64,000 bases of DNA from Bathymodiolus brooksi. Its lineage: Eukaryota > Mollusca > Bivalvia > Mytilida > Modiolidae. Position numbers and translations under genes: made by a program. This document shows positions 1 through 11,070 of this stretch, piece by piece. Where the stretch lies: positions 52,858,203 through 52,922,202 of the forward strand of contig OY804586.1 of NCBI GenBank assembly GCA_963680875.1. The letters are read 5' to 3'. Numbering within the stretch: position 1 is the stretch's first letter; each line of letters begins with the position of its first letter. The notes under the pieces were generated by a model. The model saw only the letters and a list, made by a program, of their open reading frames with translations. It did no database searches and was not told the origin of the DNA.

Positions 1-343
1 GAACTGACGAATATGCGAACTTTTGAATATATATTCTCACAATACAAACAAAAACTAACCAACATATGTATTTATCAATGCTGATTGAACACGTGTTTAT
101 ATTTACTAACAGTAGGGCACGTGTTTGTATATCAAACATATAGTATGTTGATTGGATAAAAATAAAGGTTATAGTTCGATACGGATATATTTCTATTGGT
201 CATTTAAATGCCGCAATGCGGGTATTTAATTCTTATGTATAATAGTATGCTAATAGCACGATTTTTGAAAGCGCGAAAAGGTTTCGATATAAATGTAGTA
301 ACGTAAGTAAGTTATTCGAACTCGATCGTTCTGCATCAAGGTT
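1..343. other. AT-rich non-coding DNA
   Basis: No gene, RNA or repeat is recognised. The sequence is AT-rich with scattered stops in all frames. Confidence 0.6.
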
Positions 344-455
344 CACACTGGTGAGCTGTTCTCAAAACTTGCTGCACACTGGTGAGCTGTTCTCGAAACT
401 TGCTGCACACTGGTGAGCTGTTCTCGAAACTTGCTGCACACTGGTGAGCTGTTCC
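344..455. repeat. 31-bp tandem repeat, about 3.6 copies
   Basis: A unit beginning CACACTGGTGAGCTGTTCTC recurs at 344, 375, 406 and 437. The first copy has one A for G change; the others are nearly identical. The last copy breaks off at a CCTATAAAAG sequence. No coding potential is seen. Confidence 0.9.
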
Positions 456-1490
456 TATAAAAGTGTTGTTTATTTCATTTATGAATTAATATAATATAGA
501 TATATGCGTTAAATGAATATGAGCCATTACCTCTCGGTTGGTTTTGATATAAACAGGTTTTCGACTGGTTGAGTTTGACGAAATAGAACATAAATGACCT
601 TTATTAACACATCAGACAGACCATAGGCGAATATTTTAAAATAATAATCATAGATAAACGCATACCGAAAGGATGTCTTCCAATGCAAATTGATCGCTTT
701 GTGTTTGTTAATTGTAATCTGTAATTTGGCTTTCGGAGCATCAAACATATAAAACTATAATTTAATTTAAAAAAAGAAAAATTAATTTAAAAAAAAAACA
801 TTTGCATATGGAAATGTATCAAGTGAGAGAATACACTCCAACTTGTAGATTCTTAAAGGGAATTAACCCTAACTTTACGTGTCTCATTATCTGTTTTTAT
901 GAATCTATGATTGGATTGTTTTCTTTATAGCATATCACTCACTATCTTGTGTATAATTTGTATTTGACAAGTAATGTTTTATTATTGTTTCTCTGTCAAT
1001 AAACAATATATTGTGTACAAAAAGGTCACACATGGATTGGAATGACTATGGATGGCAGTGTCGAATGTCATAACCCGTCATTTTACCATTGTTCTGTGCA
1101 AGTTCTTTTTCTTCTTCAAAAGGACTTTGATCATTTGGACAAAGTCATTTCGTTAAAAGCTTTCTTGTTATTAGTATCATAGTATATTGTTTTATTTTTG
1201 CTGTTAAAGTTAGAAAATAAAATGTATTTTTTTCAAAATTAGGAAAGAAAGCTTGTCTATAACCAATGTAACCATTTCGATATTGTATTTTCACCTAAAT
1301 GAATTTTTGAATATACTATTGTATCAATTGCCCGTGATATTATGCTTTTAAAATAAAGGTATTTGAAAAATAAAATAAAAATCTTCTGCTTCTTCTTCAT
1401 GCTATCCAATTCAGTTCATTTATTTATGAATAAAATATGTTTAAAATGAAATGAAAAATGAATAAAGTTAACCCCTCAGTTCAATAGTTG
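456..1490. other. AT-rich non-coding DNA
   Basis: Poly-A and poly-T tracts and AATAAA-like strings are frequent, but no frame is open over a meaningful length and no repeat family is recognised. Confidence 0.5.
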
Positions 1491-1494
1491 AGAT

Positions 1495-1800
1495 GAAATG
1501 GTCACGAAATATGGGGTTATCTAGGATATTTCACGATATCAAAATTATTGACCTCTAGAAATCCCTGTAGAAATGGTCACTGCATGTATGGTAATCTAGC
1601 TTATTTAAGGATATCAAAATTACTGATCGCTAAAATAGCCTGTAGGAATAGTCAGTAAATGTAGGGCTACATACCTTTTCGAAGGATATTAAAATTACTG
1701 ACCGCTAAAATAGCCTGCAGAAATAGTTATCTATCATATTGCTAGAAATCAGGACTGGTGACTTATAATAGAGTGTAGAGAAATGGTCACTAAATGGAGA
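1495..1800. repeat. Degenerate 75-bp tandem repeat, about 4 copies
   Basis: The motif GAAATGGTCAC or a variant recurs near 1495, 1570, 1645 and 1720 (spacing 75 bp) and again near 1781. Each unit also carries GGATATCAAAATTACTGACC and CTAAAATAGCCTG. The copies have diverged, so the array is old. Confidence 0.8.
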
Positions 1801-2059
1801 GGTTTTTTTTATACAGCTCTCATTTTCAAAGAAGGCATAATTTGGTAACTTTTCAGTTTTTACTAAAACTCTATGTTGTTTACCACATTTCATTATCAAC
1901 CTGTTACATCTTAATTTATAAAAATTTTGCCATTTAAAGAAATTCCGAATTTGAGTAACGACGGTCGTTTTGGGTGGGGGACAGGGTTGTGCTATATTTC
2001 TTTGTTGTTAGCATCTGACAATATGTGGGGGAGGGGTAGAACTAGATTATCGTGTCGAG

Positions 2060-2345
2060 TACATCTCGAGTTTTAGCCTCGAACCAGAATATTCACCAGT
2101 CCAACTTTTCCGTCATTTTGTCCCCGCTAATGGAACAGGAACTAAAGACTTACCTTTCCGGAGTGCCTGAGTTCACCCCAACCTTTTTGTTGTCTTTTTA
2201 TTGCTCATCTTTAGTTTTCTATGTAGTGTTATGTAAATCATTATATATTTTTTTTTCTTTGGGCCATTGTGTTGTTTGTCCTTCTTCTATTTATGGCTTC
2301 TGATTACCTCCCTTTTGTATCTTCACACTTTTCTTTCATTGGATT
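2060..2345 (+). mobile_element. Penelope-like element 3' end fragment
   Basis: This matches the repeat that follows reverse transcriptase sequence at 17.2-17.7 kb. It holds, in order, a GGAACAGGAACT block, CCTGAGTTCACCCC, ATCTTTAGTTTTCTATGT, GGCCATTGTGTTGT and GATTACC followed by TTTTGTATCTTC. It has no RT sequence of its own and is probably a 5'-truncated insertion. Confidence 0.7.
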
Positions 2346-2569
2346 AATCTCCCTTCTGAGTTACTGGAGACACACTCGGGGGCATATATTAGGGATGCAA
2401 AGTGATATAGGCTACCAAACCACGATAGCCTCGAGAAAACTCACCCTAAAGTTCGCACAAATCTCATTATTGGAAGTCTTAATATATGTAGATTATTTTG
2501 GACATGTTTTCTACAAAACACCACAAGGAAAAGTATTTACCATCGTGAAATCCACTAAGGTGCTCTGGA
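2346..2569. other. Unassigned spacer
   Basis: A short open frame crosses this stretch, but it has no recognisable motif and begins inside the preceding retroelement tail. I see nothing else. Confidence 0.4.
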
Positions 2570-2775
2570 CAGTCAAGCAGTTCCTGCTCCACGAATAACA
2601 CTCGTCATGTTACTCTTGTTGCAAACCCAGTGACAAGGCATGAATAGGGAAAGGACCGGGTTGCGATATTATGACAAACGGAACATATCCATGGTCTCTT
2701 GTGACAGTTATTCAGTAGCGGTTAACCAAAATGGTGGTGACGACCTTAAGAATTTCGACATGATGAATTCAACTT
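2570..2775 (-). mobile_element. Penelope-like element 3' end fragment, reverse copy
   Basis: Read on the minus strand, this aligns with 17.36-17.53 kb: a decayed end of the RT (a KFL-RSS-like stretch in place of KFYGRHH), then the segment ending GGAGCAGGAACTG. It lies in inverted orientation to the copy at 2060. Confidence 0.65.
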
Positions 2776-3307
2776 TAAGCACTAAGAACCCTTATTTATT
2801 ATAAACATGTAGATGGATCATTTCAGCGCAACCGTAGGTCGACCTATCTTAAATCGTATCAATATAGGTTATTGACCTCTTTTTTTATGACGCAAGCGGC
2901 ATGTCAAAACATTGACCACATGTCCGACCACGTGGGTTATTGATGAGAAATTTGAATCATGTGTTTGTAAGTCGTGTGTATATGCATCACATTTTATTCA
3001 TTATCTCTTTGGAAAGTAATGTTTTGCAATTTATTATTATCATTGTTGGAATGTTATGTTTTTTTTCAAAGACAACTCATGCAAGTAGATCTATCATTAT
3101 GATATATTAATGTTAAAATGCATATAAAAGACATAAATTATCGAGATACAAAAAATTCAAACGTTGGGAACCCCATCTTATAGAAATATGATATAACTTT
3201 TAGTTCCATTGTTCGGTAGTTGCGTGGGATGTACAAATATAACACAGTTATCTGTGTAGAGTTGGAAGTATGATCGCGTTGAATGACAGTATTTTACAAC
3301 GCTGTGA
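2776..3307. other. AT-rich non-coding DNA
   Basis: No gene or known family is seen. Confidence 0.5.
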
Positions 3308-3570
3308 AAGAGTTGGAAGTACCAAAGGGGCAGTCAGAATATATAAATCGAAGTACAGACAACACAATTGCCAAAAAAGGAGAAAGAATTATTTACAAAA
3401 CATACACATAAAACTAAAGATCGAGTAACACGAATTCCCCTAAAAACTGGGGGTATAATCAGATACTCCGGAAGGGAAAGCAGTTCCTGCTCCACTAGTG
3501 GCAACCGTCGTGTTAATCTAGTTACAAACCCGCTGATAAGTCATGAATTAGGAAAGAACCGGGAAGTGCT
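3308..3570 (-). mobile_element. Penelope-like element 3' end fragment
   Basis: The minus-strand copy begins with the terminal GGTACTTCC and GATTTATATATTCTGA region, passes through GATCTTTAGTTTTATGTG and the GGAGCAGGAACTG block, and ends near CATGACTTATCAGCG. A long open frame across it (3368-3913) is a chance product of this repeat plus the following SINE. Confidence 0.7.
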
Positions 3571-3807
3571 TACGAAATATATGCCTTTTAAGCTCACATG
3601 TTCGAAGGCCAAGTGCGATTTGCCATCACGGCGCCCGATGTATGCCTGTTCGTCGTGGTCAGTAACATTTCGCATTTTGAACATCTGTTCTGACACTACT
3701 GGACAATTGGAAGTAGAAAGAAACTTTTCAGGAATGAAGTTTGTGAGGCCAACTACAGAAATTCCCAATTTATTTTATCTTGACACCCCCCTCCTGCCCT
3801 ACTCAGG

Positions 3808-3915
3808 CGATGTGTACTCGATACAAAAATATGTGATAAAGTTTGTAGGTGACTTGCAGCAGGTCGGTGGTTTTCTCCGGGTATTCCGGTCTCCTCCACT
3901 GAAATACACTTAGCC
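3808..3915 (+). mobile_element. SINE B fragment (body only)
   Basis: This contains the SINE B body: GTACTCGATACA, GTGATAAAGTTTGT, GACTTGCAGCAGGTCGGTGG and TTTTCTCCGGGTATTCCGG. The tRNA-like head and the conserved tail are both missing. Confidence 0.75.
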
Positions 3916-4835
3916 CTACGATTCATGCTACTCTTTTTAGTTTTGTGTTCAGTAATTTGTGAATTGTGATTTTACAATTTCTTTTTTTCTTTTTCCAATA
4001 GTTGTATCGTCTTCGATTGATATGCGGAGTTTGGTTCTGCCCTTCTACTACCTGACATGACTATATATCAGGCGTTTACTAGTTGAGCGTTGGTGTACAA
4101 ACCTACTAACTTAAGCCCAAAGTAAACTAATTCTTATAGAATTAATGTATATCTTTTTCTTGCCTTTTAATTGGACAAGAGCACTGTCACATGTTTGTTT
4201 TTGATTTGTTTTCAATCTACAAGTCGTAACTTAAATGGTTCAGCTAGAAGGATCCACCATCTTGAAAACGTGAAATTCTACATTTCATATTTACAACAAT
4301 GCACAAAAATAATTAAAATGCCTATCTTGCAAACTTATTTTAGTTACATTTTATCAAAATTGAAGCGTACACGAAGCCAAATGACGCCTGATCTCTACGT
4401 CTTAAACTGGAAGTCTTCATATGACGTCATGTTGTTAATGTGCCAAAGTCGTCAACAACATTTTGGTGGAAATTTAATTTGCACGATTTTTAGACCAGGG
4501 ATATACATGCAAGAATACATTTTTATGTTCAGCATTGCATTGAAGAATTATAAGTATTAAGCGGTTCTTTTCAGGAGTTCATGCATGTATAAACGGTACC
4601 GATGCACTCACAAACTTTACATAAACGTCCATCGGAAAAGAAGCGTTTAATACTATAATGAATCTGCCGCTTCAACAAATATGATATCCCTTATGTAAAA
4701 GAAACAAGAGAATACTCTTGTAGACAATTTTTTAACAATAGGGTAACTAAAATGAATATCTCTAATATAAAGGCGTAGATGAAAAACACTTCCATCATTT
4801 TACTAAAAGGTGGTGTTGGAGCCCATTAAACTAGT
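3916..4835. other. Unassigned DNA
   Basis: One open frame of 129 codons (4171-4560) lacks any recognisable domain and has random-looking composition. No repeat family is recognised. Confidence 0.4.
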
Positions 4836-4839
4836 TTGT

Positions 4840-5450
4840 CCTGTGTGGTGGACGGGTGTTTCAACAAACGATTGGTATTACAATGGGTACAAACTGTGTT
4901 CCGATCCTCGCCGCTTTGTTTCTGCATCCTTATCAGGCGGACTTCCTTCAATGGATTCTTAAGAATAAAAATAGAAAATTAGCCCAGACCTTTAATTCCA
5001 GCTTCCGCTATGCTGATGATGTTCTGTCACTGAACAATTCTTGATTCGGTTATTATTTACATCGCATCTATCCAAATGACCTTGCAGCTAATGTTACTAC
5101 TGATATTAAAAGGATGATTCTTACCTTGACCACCATCTTGAAATCGACAAAGGAGGAAGATTAAAAGCAAAACTCTATGACAAACGCGATGACTTTTCCA
5201 ATAGTCAATTTCCTCTTCATAGTAGCACTATTCCAGCTTACGGAGTTTACATTTCACAACTCATACGTTATTCTATGCCCAGTGCAATGATTTTATGGAC
5301 AAATGTAAGATGATGTAAAAGCTACCCAAACAAGGCTACGTTGCTCTTAGGTTGAAGTCATCGCTACAAAACTTCTACAGTCCTCGTCACAATCTGGTTG
5401 ACCGTTATGAAATATCCAAATCTCAAATGACAATGGATGTTTTAATTCCT
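4840..5450 (+). pseudogene. Penelope-like reverse transcriptase relic
   Basis: Conceptual translation gives the RT core FQQTIGITMGTNC, then a FRYADDVLSLNNS motif (YADD catalytic box) that ends at a stop near 5041. Frame changes then lead to an IYPND-like block, a YDKRDDF-like block (near 5175), the AYGVYISQLIRYS motif (near 5240-5275) and a C-terminal LVDRYEISKSQMTMDV near 5397-5440. The order matches the better preserved copy at 7897-8625. At least two stops, several frameshifts and loss of the RT N-terminus show that it is dead. Such RTs copy their RNA at a chromosomal nick. The Penelope-like label rests on remembered family resemblance; no GIY-YIG endonuclease is seen. Confidence 0.75.
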
Positions 5451-5650
5451 CTATCACTGCCAAGACATCTACAGGACTTGACTGTATATATGAGCAACAG
5501 GGTGGGTGTCTTATAAGCAGCAGGAACTGTTTATCCTTTGCTAGCACATAAGTTCAACCTCGTTTGTTTTGTGGGGTCCGTGTTGTTCATATTTTTAGCT
5601 TTGTTGTGTTGTCCCATTATGTGTCGGTAGAATAGCGCTCTAGTGACACA
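5451..5650 (+). mobile_element. 3' region of the adjacent Penelope-like relic
   Basis: This follows the RT relic directly and contains GCAGCAGGAACTGTTTATCC, an AAGTTCAACCTCG block, GGGGTCCGTGTTGTTC and TTGTGTTGTCCCATT. These are diverged versions of the tail repeat found elsewhere in the window, which supports that repeat being the RT element's 3'UTR. Confidence 0.55.
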
Positions 5651-5694
5651 AATGAGCACTTATACAAAATAAATCCTTAAATCTATGAGCTCAG

Positions 5695-5815
5695 TCAGGA
5701 AGCAACAAATACCAATTGTATTATCCTTGGCTATTCCCGACAGGTGGCTCGAACCCACGATCTACCACACTCAAGGCGGGAACGCTGACCATTACACCAC
5801 TGATGCGGAGATAAC
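5695..5815 (-). mobile_element. SINE A head fragment
   Basis: On the minus strand this is the tRNA-like head: CGCATCAGTGGTGTAATGG (box A region) and GTGGGTTCGAGCC (good box B), followed by TTGGTATTTGTTGCTTCC. The body and tail are missing. Confidence 0.8.
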
Positions 5816-6540
5816 TTGACATCCAAAATCTGAGAGATCATCATGAATTATTTTCAGTCATGATGACATATCTGTGGAGAGAGTGTTCCTTCAACTTAAA
5901 GTTGACATTTGTGTTATTAAATATGGAATAATGTTTAATAGATCAAACACATTATATTAATGTTCTATTTTCTCCCGCGTACTGATTTATTCATTATGTG
6001 GGGTGGTCCTGTAATTGATGTTGATTGATGACAGTTGATTAGCACATGTATAAATATTATATAAATATAAAAAAAAACAATAGCCAATCAGTGATTAACA
6101 AGCATGGTGCTAACAAGCATAATCGACTACATGGTGATAACGTTATATTTATAGTAAATACTAGTAAATACAAGTTGCACTTTTATCTGAAGAAAATGTA
6201 AGACAAGTGCCATTTTTGTCTTATTATTCCCAAATGATATAAGGATGATTGGAACATATAAACATCGGTTTTAGTACTTTACCTAGATTTTGTGAGCATG
6301 TTTGTGTACATAATCCACGTGATATTCCACGTGGAGATATTTACCACATGTAGATCCATGTGCTTTTCTTGATATGCATACATATATATATGTTACAAAT
6401 AAATAAATACGGACGTCACGTCACTGGCGAAGCAGATTATGATAAATGTATTTTTTATTGATTTGACCAAATACCGTAGCTTTTGATGACTATCATAAAA
6501 CTTTCTAATGCAATGACCCACACAAGAAGACCGAGATGCA
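5816..6540. other. AT-rich non-coding DNA
   Basis: Nothing recognisable apart from short palindromic strings such as CACGTGATATTCCACGTG near 6318. Confidence 0.5.
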
Positions 6541-6942
6541 TATATAGGACACTAGTGAGTGAGTGATTGTTCTTTAACGCCAATTCAGCAAATTACCAGC
6601 TATATCATGGCGACAACACGTACATTTTCAATGAGATGATGACAAGGTCCTCTTTGTACTAGACCAACACGCTTAGTTGGATTTGTATAGTGCTAGCTCA
6701 CTGAAACAGCAGTCTGCGCCCCTCTGCGGGTAGACATGTTGTCCCACTCGGACACATTATCCTGATTCCCAGCCAACCAGTCTTTGATCTTTCTCCTTAA
6801 TGCTGCATGCTTAGCCGTGAAGCAACAAATACCAATTTTATAGTCTTTGGTTTGGCCCGACCGGGGCTCGAACCCACGATCTACCGCACTCGTGGTGAGT
6901 ACGCTAACCATTACGCCACCGATGCGGTTATATAGGACACTA
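6541..6942 (-). mobile_element. SINE A, full length, with target-site duplication
   Basis: A complete minus-strand SINE A occupies 6555-6928. The tail (GTGAGTGAGTGATTGTTC on the plus strand) is at the left; the body with AGACCAACACGCTTAGTTGG follows; the tRNA-like head with box B (reverse complement of GGGGCTCGAACCCACG) and the end ACCGATGCGG is at the right. An exact 14-bp duplication, TATATAGGACACTA, flanks it at 6541-6554 and 6929-6942. That is the signature of LINE-driven retroposition and sets the element's ends. Confidence 0.9.
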
Positions 6943-7890
6943 TATTCGCTCTGGACTATATTGCTCTGATAAGGGTATCGAATTGCCATGAAAGACGAAT
7001 AATTATATAACCTATTTGTCCTTATTACGAGACTTATACGAGTAAGTACCTCGTAAATTATTAAATCCTACCAAAAAGACAATTTGCAGCAGCCTATCCA
7101 ATCTATATGACGTTCCCGTGGAAAATAGAATATTGATTAGCTTACAACCAAAATATTTTTAACCAGATGAGACCCGACGATTGCCAAATTGATAACGATA
7201 ATATGTTTCATCTATGAGAAACAGGAACTGTCTACTCTTCGCGAGATGCAGGGTTTAGAAACTCCAACCCCCCCCCAATCCCGCCCGGCTTTCTTTGTCG
7301 TTTACAAAGAAAACAGCAGACGACTTTCCCCACGATAAGTACCAAATTGGCTGTTGCTTCAGTGAACTAAAACTGAAAATCCAGGTTAGCGTGCTGGTCT
7401 GGTACAAAGTGAACACCATCATTATCTCATTGAAAATTAACTTGTTCTCGCGATGATATAGCTGATGAGTAGCCGTTAAACAACAATCAAAATCACTCAC
7501 GCAGCGGCCATTGTATTTTGATCATGATCAGTCAATAAAGGTAATAACAAAATTACCGAACTCCGAACAATCTTACAAAGGGAAAGTCAAAACTCATAAT
7601 TATATAAACAGACAAAATCAGTCAACAACCGGAAAACTGTGAAAACCGTAATGACCCTGACTTGGTACAGGCATTTCTAAAGAAATGGTGGGTTGAATCA
7701 GATTTTAAGGCGCCAAACCTCCCGCTCTCATTACGGTTCAAATGTTCCGGCTGTCACTGTAACAGTATTTAAATACAGGAACAAAATAGGTAAAATAGTT
7801 GTCAAAGCAGTACCATATTCGGTGAGGTAAATGTCAAAAATATTTTTACGTCACACATTGACAAAAAAAATTCTTGACATATTTGACTCT
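6943..7890. other. Unassigned DNA with a short repeat relic
   Basis: A diverged piece of the Penelope 3' repeat (ACAGGAACTGTCTACTC) lies near 7222-7260. The rest is unassigned. An 81-codon frame at 7255-7500 has no recognisable motif. Confidence 0.4.
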
Positions 7891-7896
7891 TTATCT

Positions 7897-8625
7897 TTAT
7901 ACATTTTCACTATATGAAAATGCATCGCTTATAATTTTTTCTGCAGAGACGGAATATATTTCGACAAGATATTGGTATCGGAATATAAACTTTTTAAGAG
8001 ATCGAATAAGGCGAATCTTTTTATAGCCCTGGTCCAGTAGCCTGTTTCTCAGATGAAGATGACGTTTCAGGAAATCAGAATAATTGCTACTGCCCCTTGC
8101 ATAGCGAATCAATTGCGAGATGTAAACACCATATGCAGGAGAAGCTGGTATATTGCTGCACATATTTGGAAAATTTATGATTTTAAAATTGAAGTCGTCC
8201 CGCTTATCATAAATTTTAGTACTGAGTTGACCACTGTCGTCAAATTCGAGGTATAAGTCCAAAAATGATGCGGACGAAGCTGTATCGGTGGTCTCTTTAA
8301 CTTCCAGCTCTGGAGGATATATCAATGGAAGAAATTCTGCAAATCTAGAATTATTGATAGATAAAACGTCATCAATATACCTGTATGTGAAATTAAAGGC
8401 TCTAGCCTCATGAATCTTCTTATCTTTTACAAGCTTTTGAAGAAACTCCGACTCATATGAGTATAAAAATAAATCGGCTAGAAGAGGGGCACAATTCGTA
8501 CCCATTGGTATGCCGACGACCTGCTGAAACAGTGTCCCTCCAAAGGAGACAAATATGTTATCGATGAGGAACTCCAGCATACTGATCACTTGTTCCTCGG
8601 AATGCTCGTCTTCTTTTAATGACAA
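7897..8625 (-). pseudogene. Penelope-like reverse transcriptase, 5'-truncated
   Basis: An uninterrupted frame of 242 codons covers the palm and C-terminal part of a reverse transcriptase. GIPMGTNCAP is at residues 38-47 and the catalytic YIDD at 83-86, followed by SFLDLYLEF (120-128), YDKRDDF (139-145) and SPAYGVYISQLIRYA (162-176). The C-terminus near KIISDAF resembles the natural end of the family (compare SQMTMDVF-like ends at 5.4 and 17.4 kb). Sequence upstream of residue 1 (beyond 8625) has no RT character, so the fingers and any endonuclease are missing: the usual 5' truncation of a retroelement. I infer it is inactive. The element class is likely but not proven. Confidence 0.8.
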
Positions 8626-8756
8626 TGTAGGATTCCGAACTTAAAAAAAAATTCCAAACAAGCGGGTAGGGTCTTTGAATGGACACTGATCAATATTAAT
8701 GCCTTGTTTAAAATAAACCATTCATCTGACGGGGTTTCGCGTTTTAAGTACAAATA

Positions 8757-8782
8757 CATATATATATATATATATATATATA
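8757..8782. repeat. (TA)n at left end of foldback element
   Basis: A TA run abuts the left terminal inverted repeat. A matching run abuts the right end at 11071-11099, as expected for an element inserted into, or generating, TA targets. Confidence 0.85.
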
Positions 8783-8843
8783 CGTCTGAAAATTAAACCA
8801 AACAGTGTTAGAATTAGATTTTAGAGCTGTCAAATTTTTGTTC

Positions 8844-8943
8844 TTCCCTCGACGGGATTTGAACCCACACCATTGTTACACTGCAGCACCATTCGCTTAG
8901 CCTTACGTCCAGCGCCCTAGACCACTCGACTACATCCACTCCC
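8844..8943 (-). other. tRNA-like sequence in left arm
   Basis: On the minus strand it reads GTCGAGTGGTCTAGGGCGCT (box A GTCGAGTGG) through a long variable region to GGGTTCAAATCCC (box B). It resembles a Leu/Ser-type tRNA, but the ends do not pair as an acceptor stem, so it is probably not a working tRNA. Confidence 0.7.
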
Positions 8944-9248
8944 TAAAAAAGGAGCTTCAATAGTCGTAGTGTTACCTTGTCTCGTAAGGCAAATCTAGGG
9001 ATAGGCGTAAGACATGTGTATAAGCGTGTGTAGATGGTACATATATACTTAATATTATAATTTGACAGCAATCTAACTCAGCAATTTTTAATATATTGGA
9101 TAGGATAATGAAGAATTATTCATTATACAGTCACAGGAAATAAAGTATATTATACAAACGTCTAGAAGCAAGTGACAACCATACAATATATCTGTCCCAC
9201 TGGATCTCAAAGTTACTTTAAAGGATACTAGGTTAATACTAAATATTA

Positions 9249-9483
9249 TATACGTCTGAAAATTAAACCATATATATACGAGAAAGGTAACACTACGATT
9301 TTTGAAGCTCCTTTTTTAGGCAGTGGATGTGGTCGAGTGGTCTAGGGCGCTGGACGTAAGGCTAAGCGAATGTTGCTGCAGTGTATCAATGGTGTGGGTT
9401 CAAATCCCGTCGAGGGAAGAACAAAAAATTGACAGCTCTAAAATCTAATTCTAACACTGTTTGGTTTAATTTTCAGACGTATA
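9249..9483 (+). mobile_element. Short inner element with perfect terminal inverted repeats
   Basis: It starts TATACGTCTGAAAATTAAAC and ends with the exact complement before TA-rich DNA. It contains one tRNA-like sequence (9322-9419; box A GTCGAGTGG, box B GGTTCAAATCCC). It looks like a deletion derivative of the larger element, about 235 bp long, and lies inside it. Confidence 0.75.
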
Positions 9484-9490
9484 TAATTAA

Positions 9491-9640
9491 GAAATAATTC
9501 ATGGCAGGCATAGAGTTGTGCAAATTTACACATGGGCTGGGCCTTTATATTCGAATTTTACCCCGAGCGTTAGTCTAAGAATATAAAGGCCCAGCCCATG
9601 TGTAAATTTGCACAACTCTATGCCTGCCATTAATTATTTC
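9491..9640. repeat. Near-perfect hairpin, 62-bp arms
   Basis: Arms 9491-9552 and 9579-9640 are complementary with a single mismatch and a 26-nt loop. The arms include GGGCTGGGCCTTTATATTC. This is typical of a palindromic MITE or recent foldback. Confidence 0.9.
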
Positions 9641-10320
9641 GATTCTAATAGGACAAATACGGTAATTTTTAACCATTCGTGAACTGTATACACACGGCAT
9701 TTGGTGGCTGTTCCATTTACCTCCTTCGGAAATTTTGAATTGATTTTGAATTATTTGTATTTGAACGAGATATTTTAAAACAAAGATATGGATGTTAACA
9801 TGAAAAACATATTTATTGTGTAGTTTCCAACATAGAGTCGGAGTTCATTCGTTCATCATTTCGTGCGCTAACAAGATGGCGGAGCGGAGTTGTCAAGCAT
9901 AATATCGAACACTTGAACAGTTGTTAATAATCGACAATTATTGTTAGATATGAAATAAAAAAAATAAATGCCAATGGAAAAAAAAGCTTGTATTGTTGAA
10001 ATAAAAAATAATTCCGGAATAAATACTTAAGACAACCATCTATCGACTTTGACTTTTGTAATATATCGTCATCCTCTGACGTTGTTTACAAGGGACGCTG
10101 ATTGACACAAGCTGGTTACTGATTTATTTTACGATTTTGTGAGCATTTTACTTGTTTGAGTAGCAAAATTCAAAATGCCATCAAATTGGAAAATATCAGT
10201 AACTTAATTACATCACCGTCCAGTTATCAATGTATACGTAGGAAAACAAGGTTAGTGCATTTTCCGGTTATTCATGGCCGACACATATCAATGGAATGTA
10301 TGTGTGCATACTGGGATTTG
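9641..10320. other. Foldback interior, no gene seen
   Basis: Unassigned AT-rich interior. A 93-codon frame at 10156-10437 runs across the next hairpin and is not credible. Confidence 0.5.
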
Positions 10321-10381
10321 TTATCATTTGTTTTGAAAATTTACATTTGGGGAAAATGTAAATTTTCAAAACAAATGATAA
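10321..10381. repeat. Perfect hairpin, 28-bp arms
   Basis: The arms 10321-10348 and 10354-10381 are exact complements around a 5-nt loop. The arm begins TTATCATTTGTTTTGAAAAT. Confidence 0.9.
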
Positions 10382-10911
10382 AAAAATACTTAGTTACAGA
10401 ATATTTATTTATAACTGAGGGGAAATTTTTATTTTAAGGACTTTAAACATACGTTATATGCCGGTATTTTGTTTGTTTACACTCGGTCGTCACGGTAATT
10501 TCACAGCGGGAATCACAATGGAACAGCCAGATTTGTTGTGTACTGCACTTGCGCTAAATATAGAGTTGTTGAGTATTATCGTGTGTGCCGTTTTATAGAC
10601 GTCATATTAGAATATTTAGTATTAACCTAGTATCCTTAGTAACTTTGAGATCCAGTGGGACAGATATATTGTATGGTTGTCACTTGCTTCTAGACGTTTA
10701 TATAATATACTTTATTTTCCTGTGACTGTATAATGAATTTTTCATTATCCTATACAATATATTAAAAATTGCTGAGTTAGATTGCTGTCAAATTATAATA
10801 GTAAGTATATATGTACCATCTACACACGCTTATACACATGTCTTACGTCTATCCCTAGATTTGCCTTACGATAAAAGGTAACACTACGATTATTGAAGCT
10901 CTTTTTTTAGG

Positions 10912-11010
10912 GAGTGGATGTGGTCGAGTGGTCTAGGGCGCTGGACGTAAGGCTAAGCGAATGGTGCTGCAGTGTATCAATGGTGTGAGTTAAAATCCCG
11001 TCGAGGGAAG
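10912..11010 (+). other. tRNA-like sequence in right arm
   Basis: This is the counterpart of 8844-8943. Box A (GTCGAGTGG) is intact. Box B is damaged (GAGTTAAAATCCC), so pol III activity is less likely than for the inner copy. Confidence 0.65.
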
Positions 11011-11070
11011 AACAAACGTTTGACAGCTCTAAAATCTAATTCTAACACTGTTTGGTTTAATTTTCAGACG

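Noticed and set aside
3368..3913. 181-codon open frame
   Set aside because: It is a junction of a Penelope 3' tail (minus) and a SINE B body (plus); no domain.
4171..4560. 129-codon frame as a gene
   Set aside because: No domain and random-like composition.
10156..10437. 93-codon frame
   Set aside because: It runs across a perfect 28-bp hairpin and lies within a non-autonomous element.
8844..11010. Functional tRNA genes in the foldback element
   Set aside because: Box A and B are good, but the ends do not form an acceptor stem and no plausible anticodon arm is clear.
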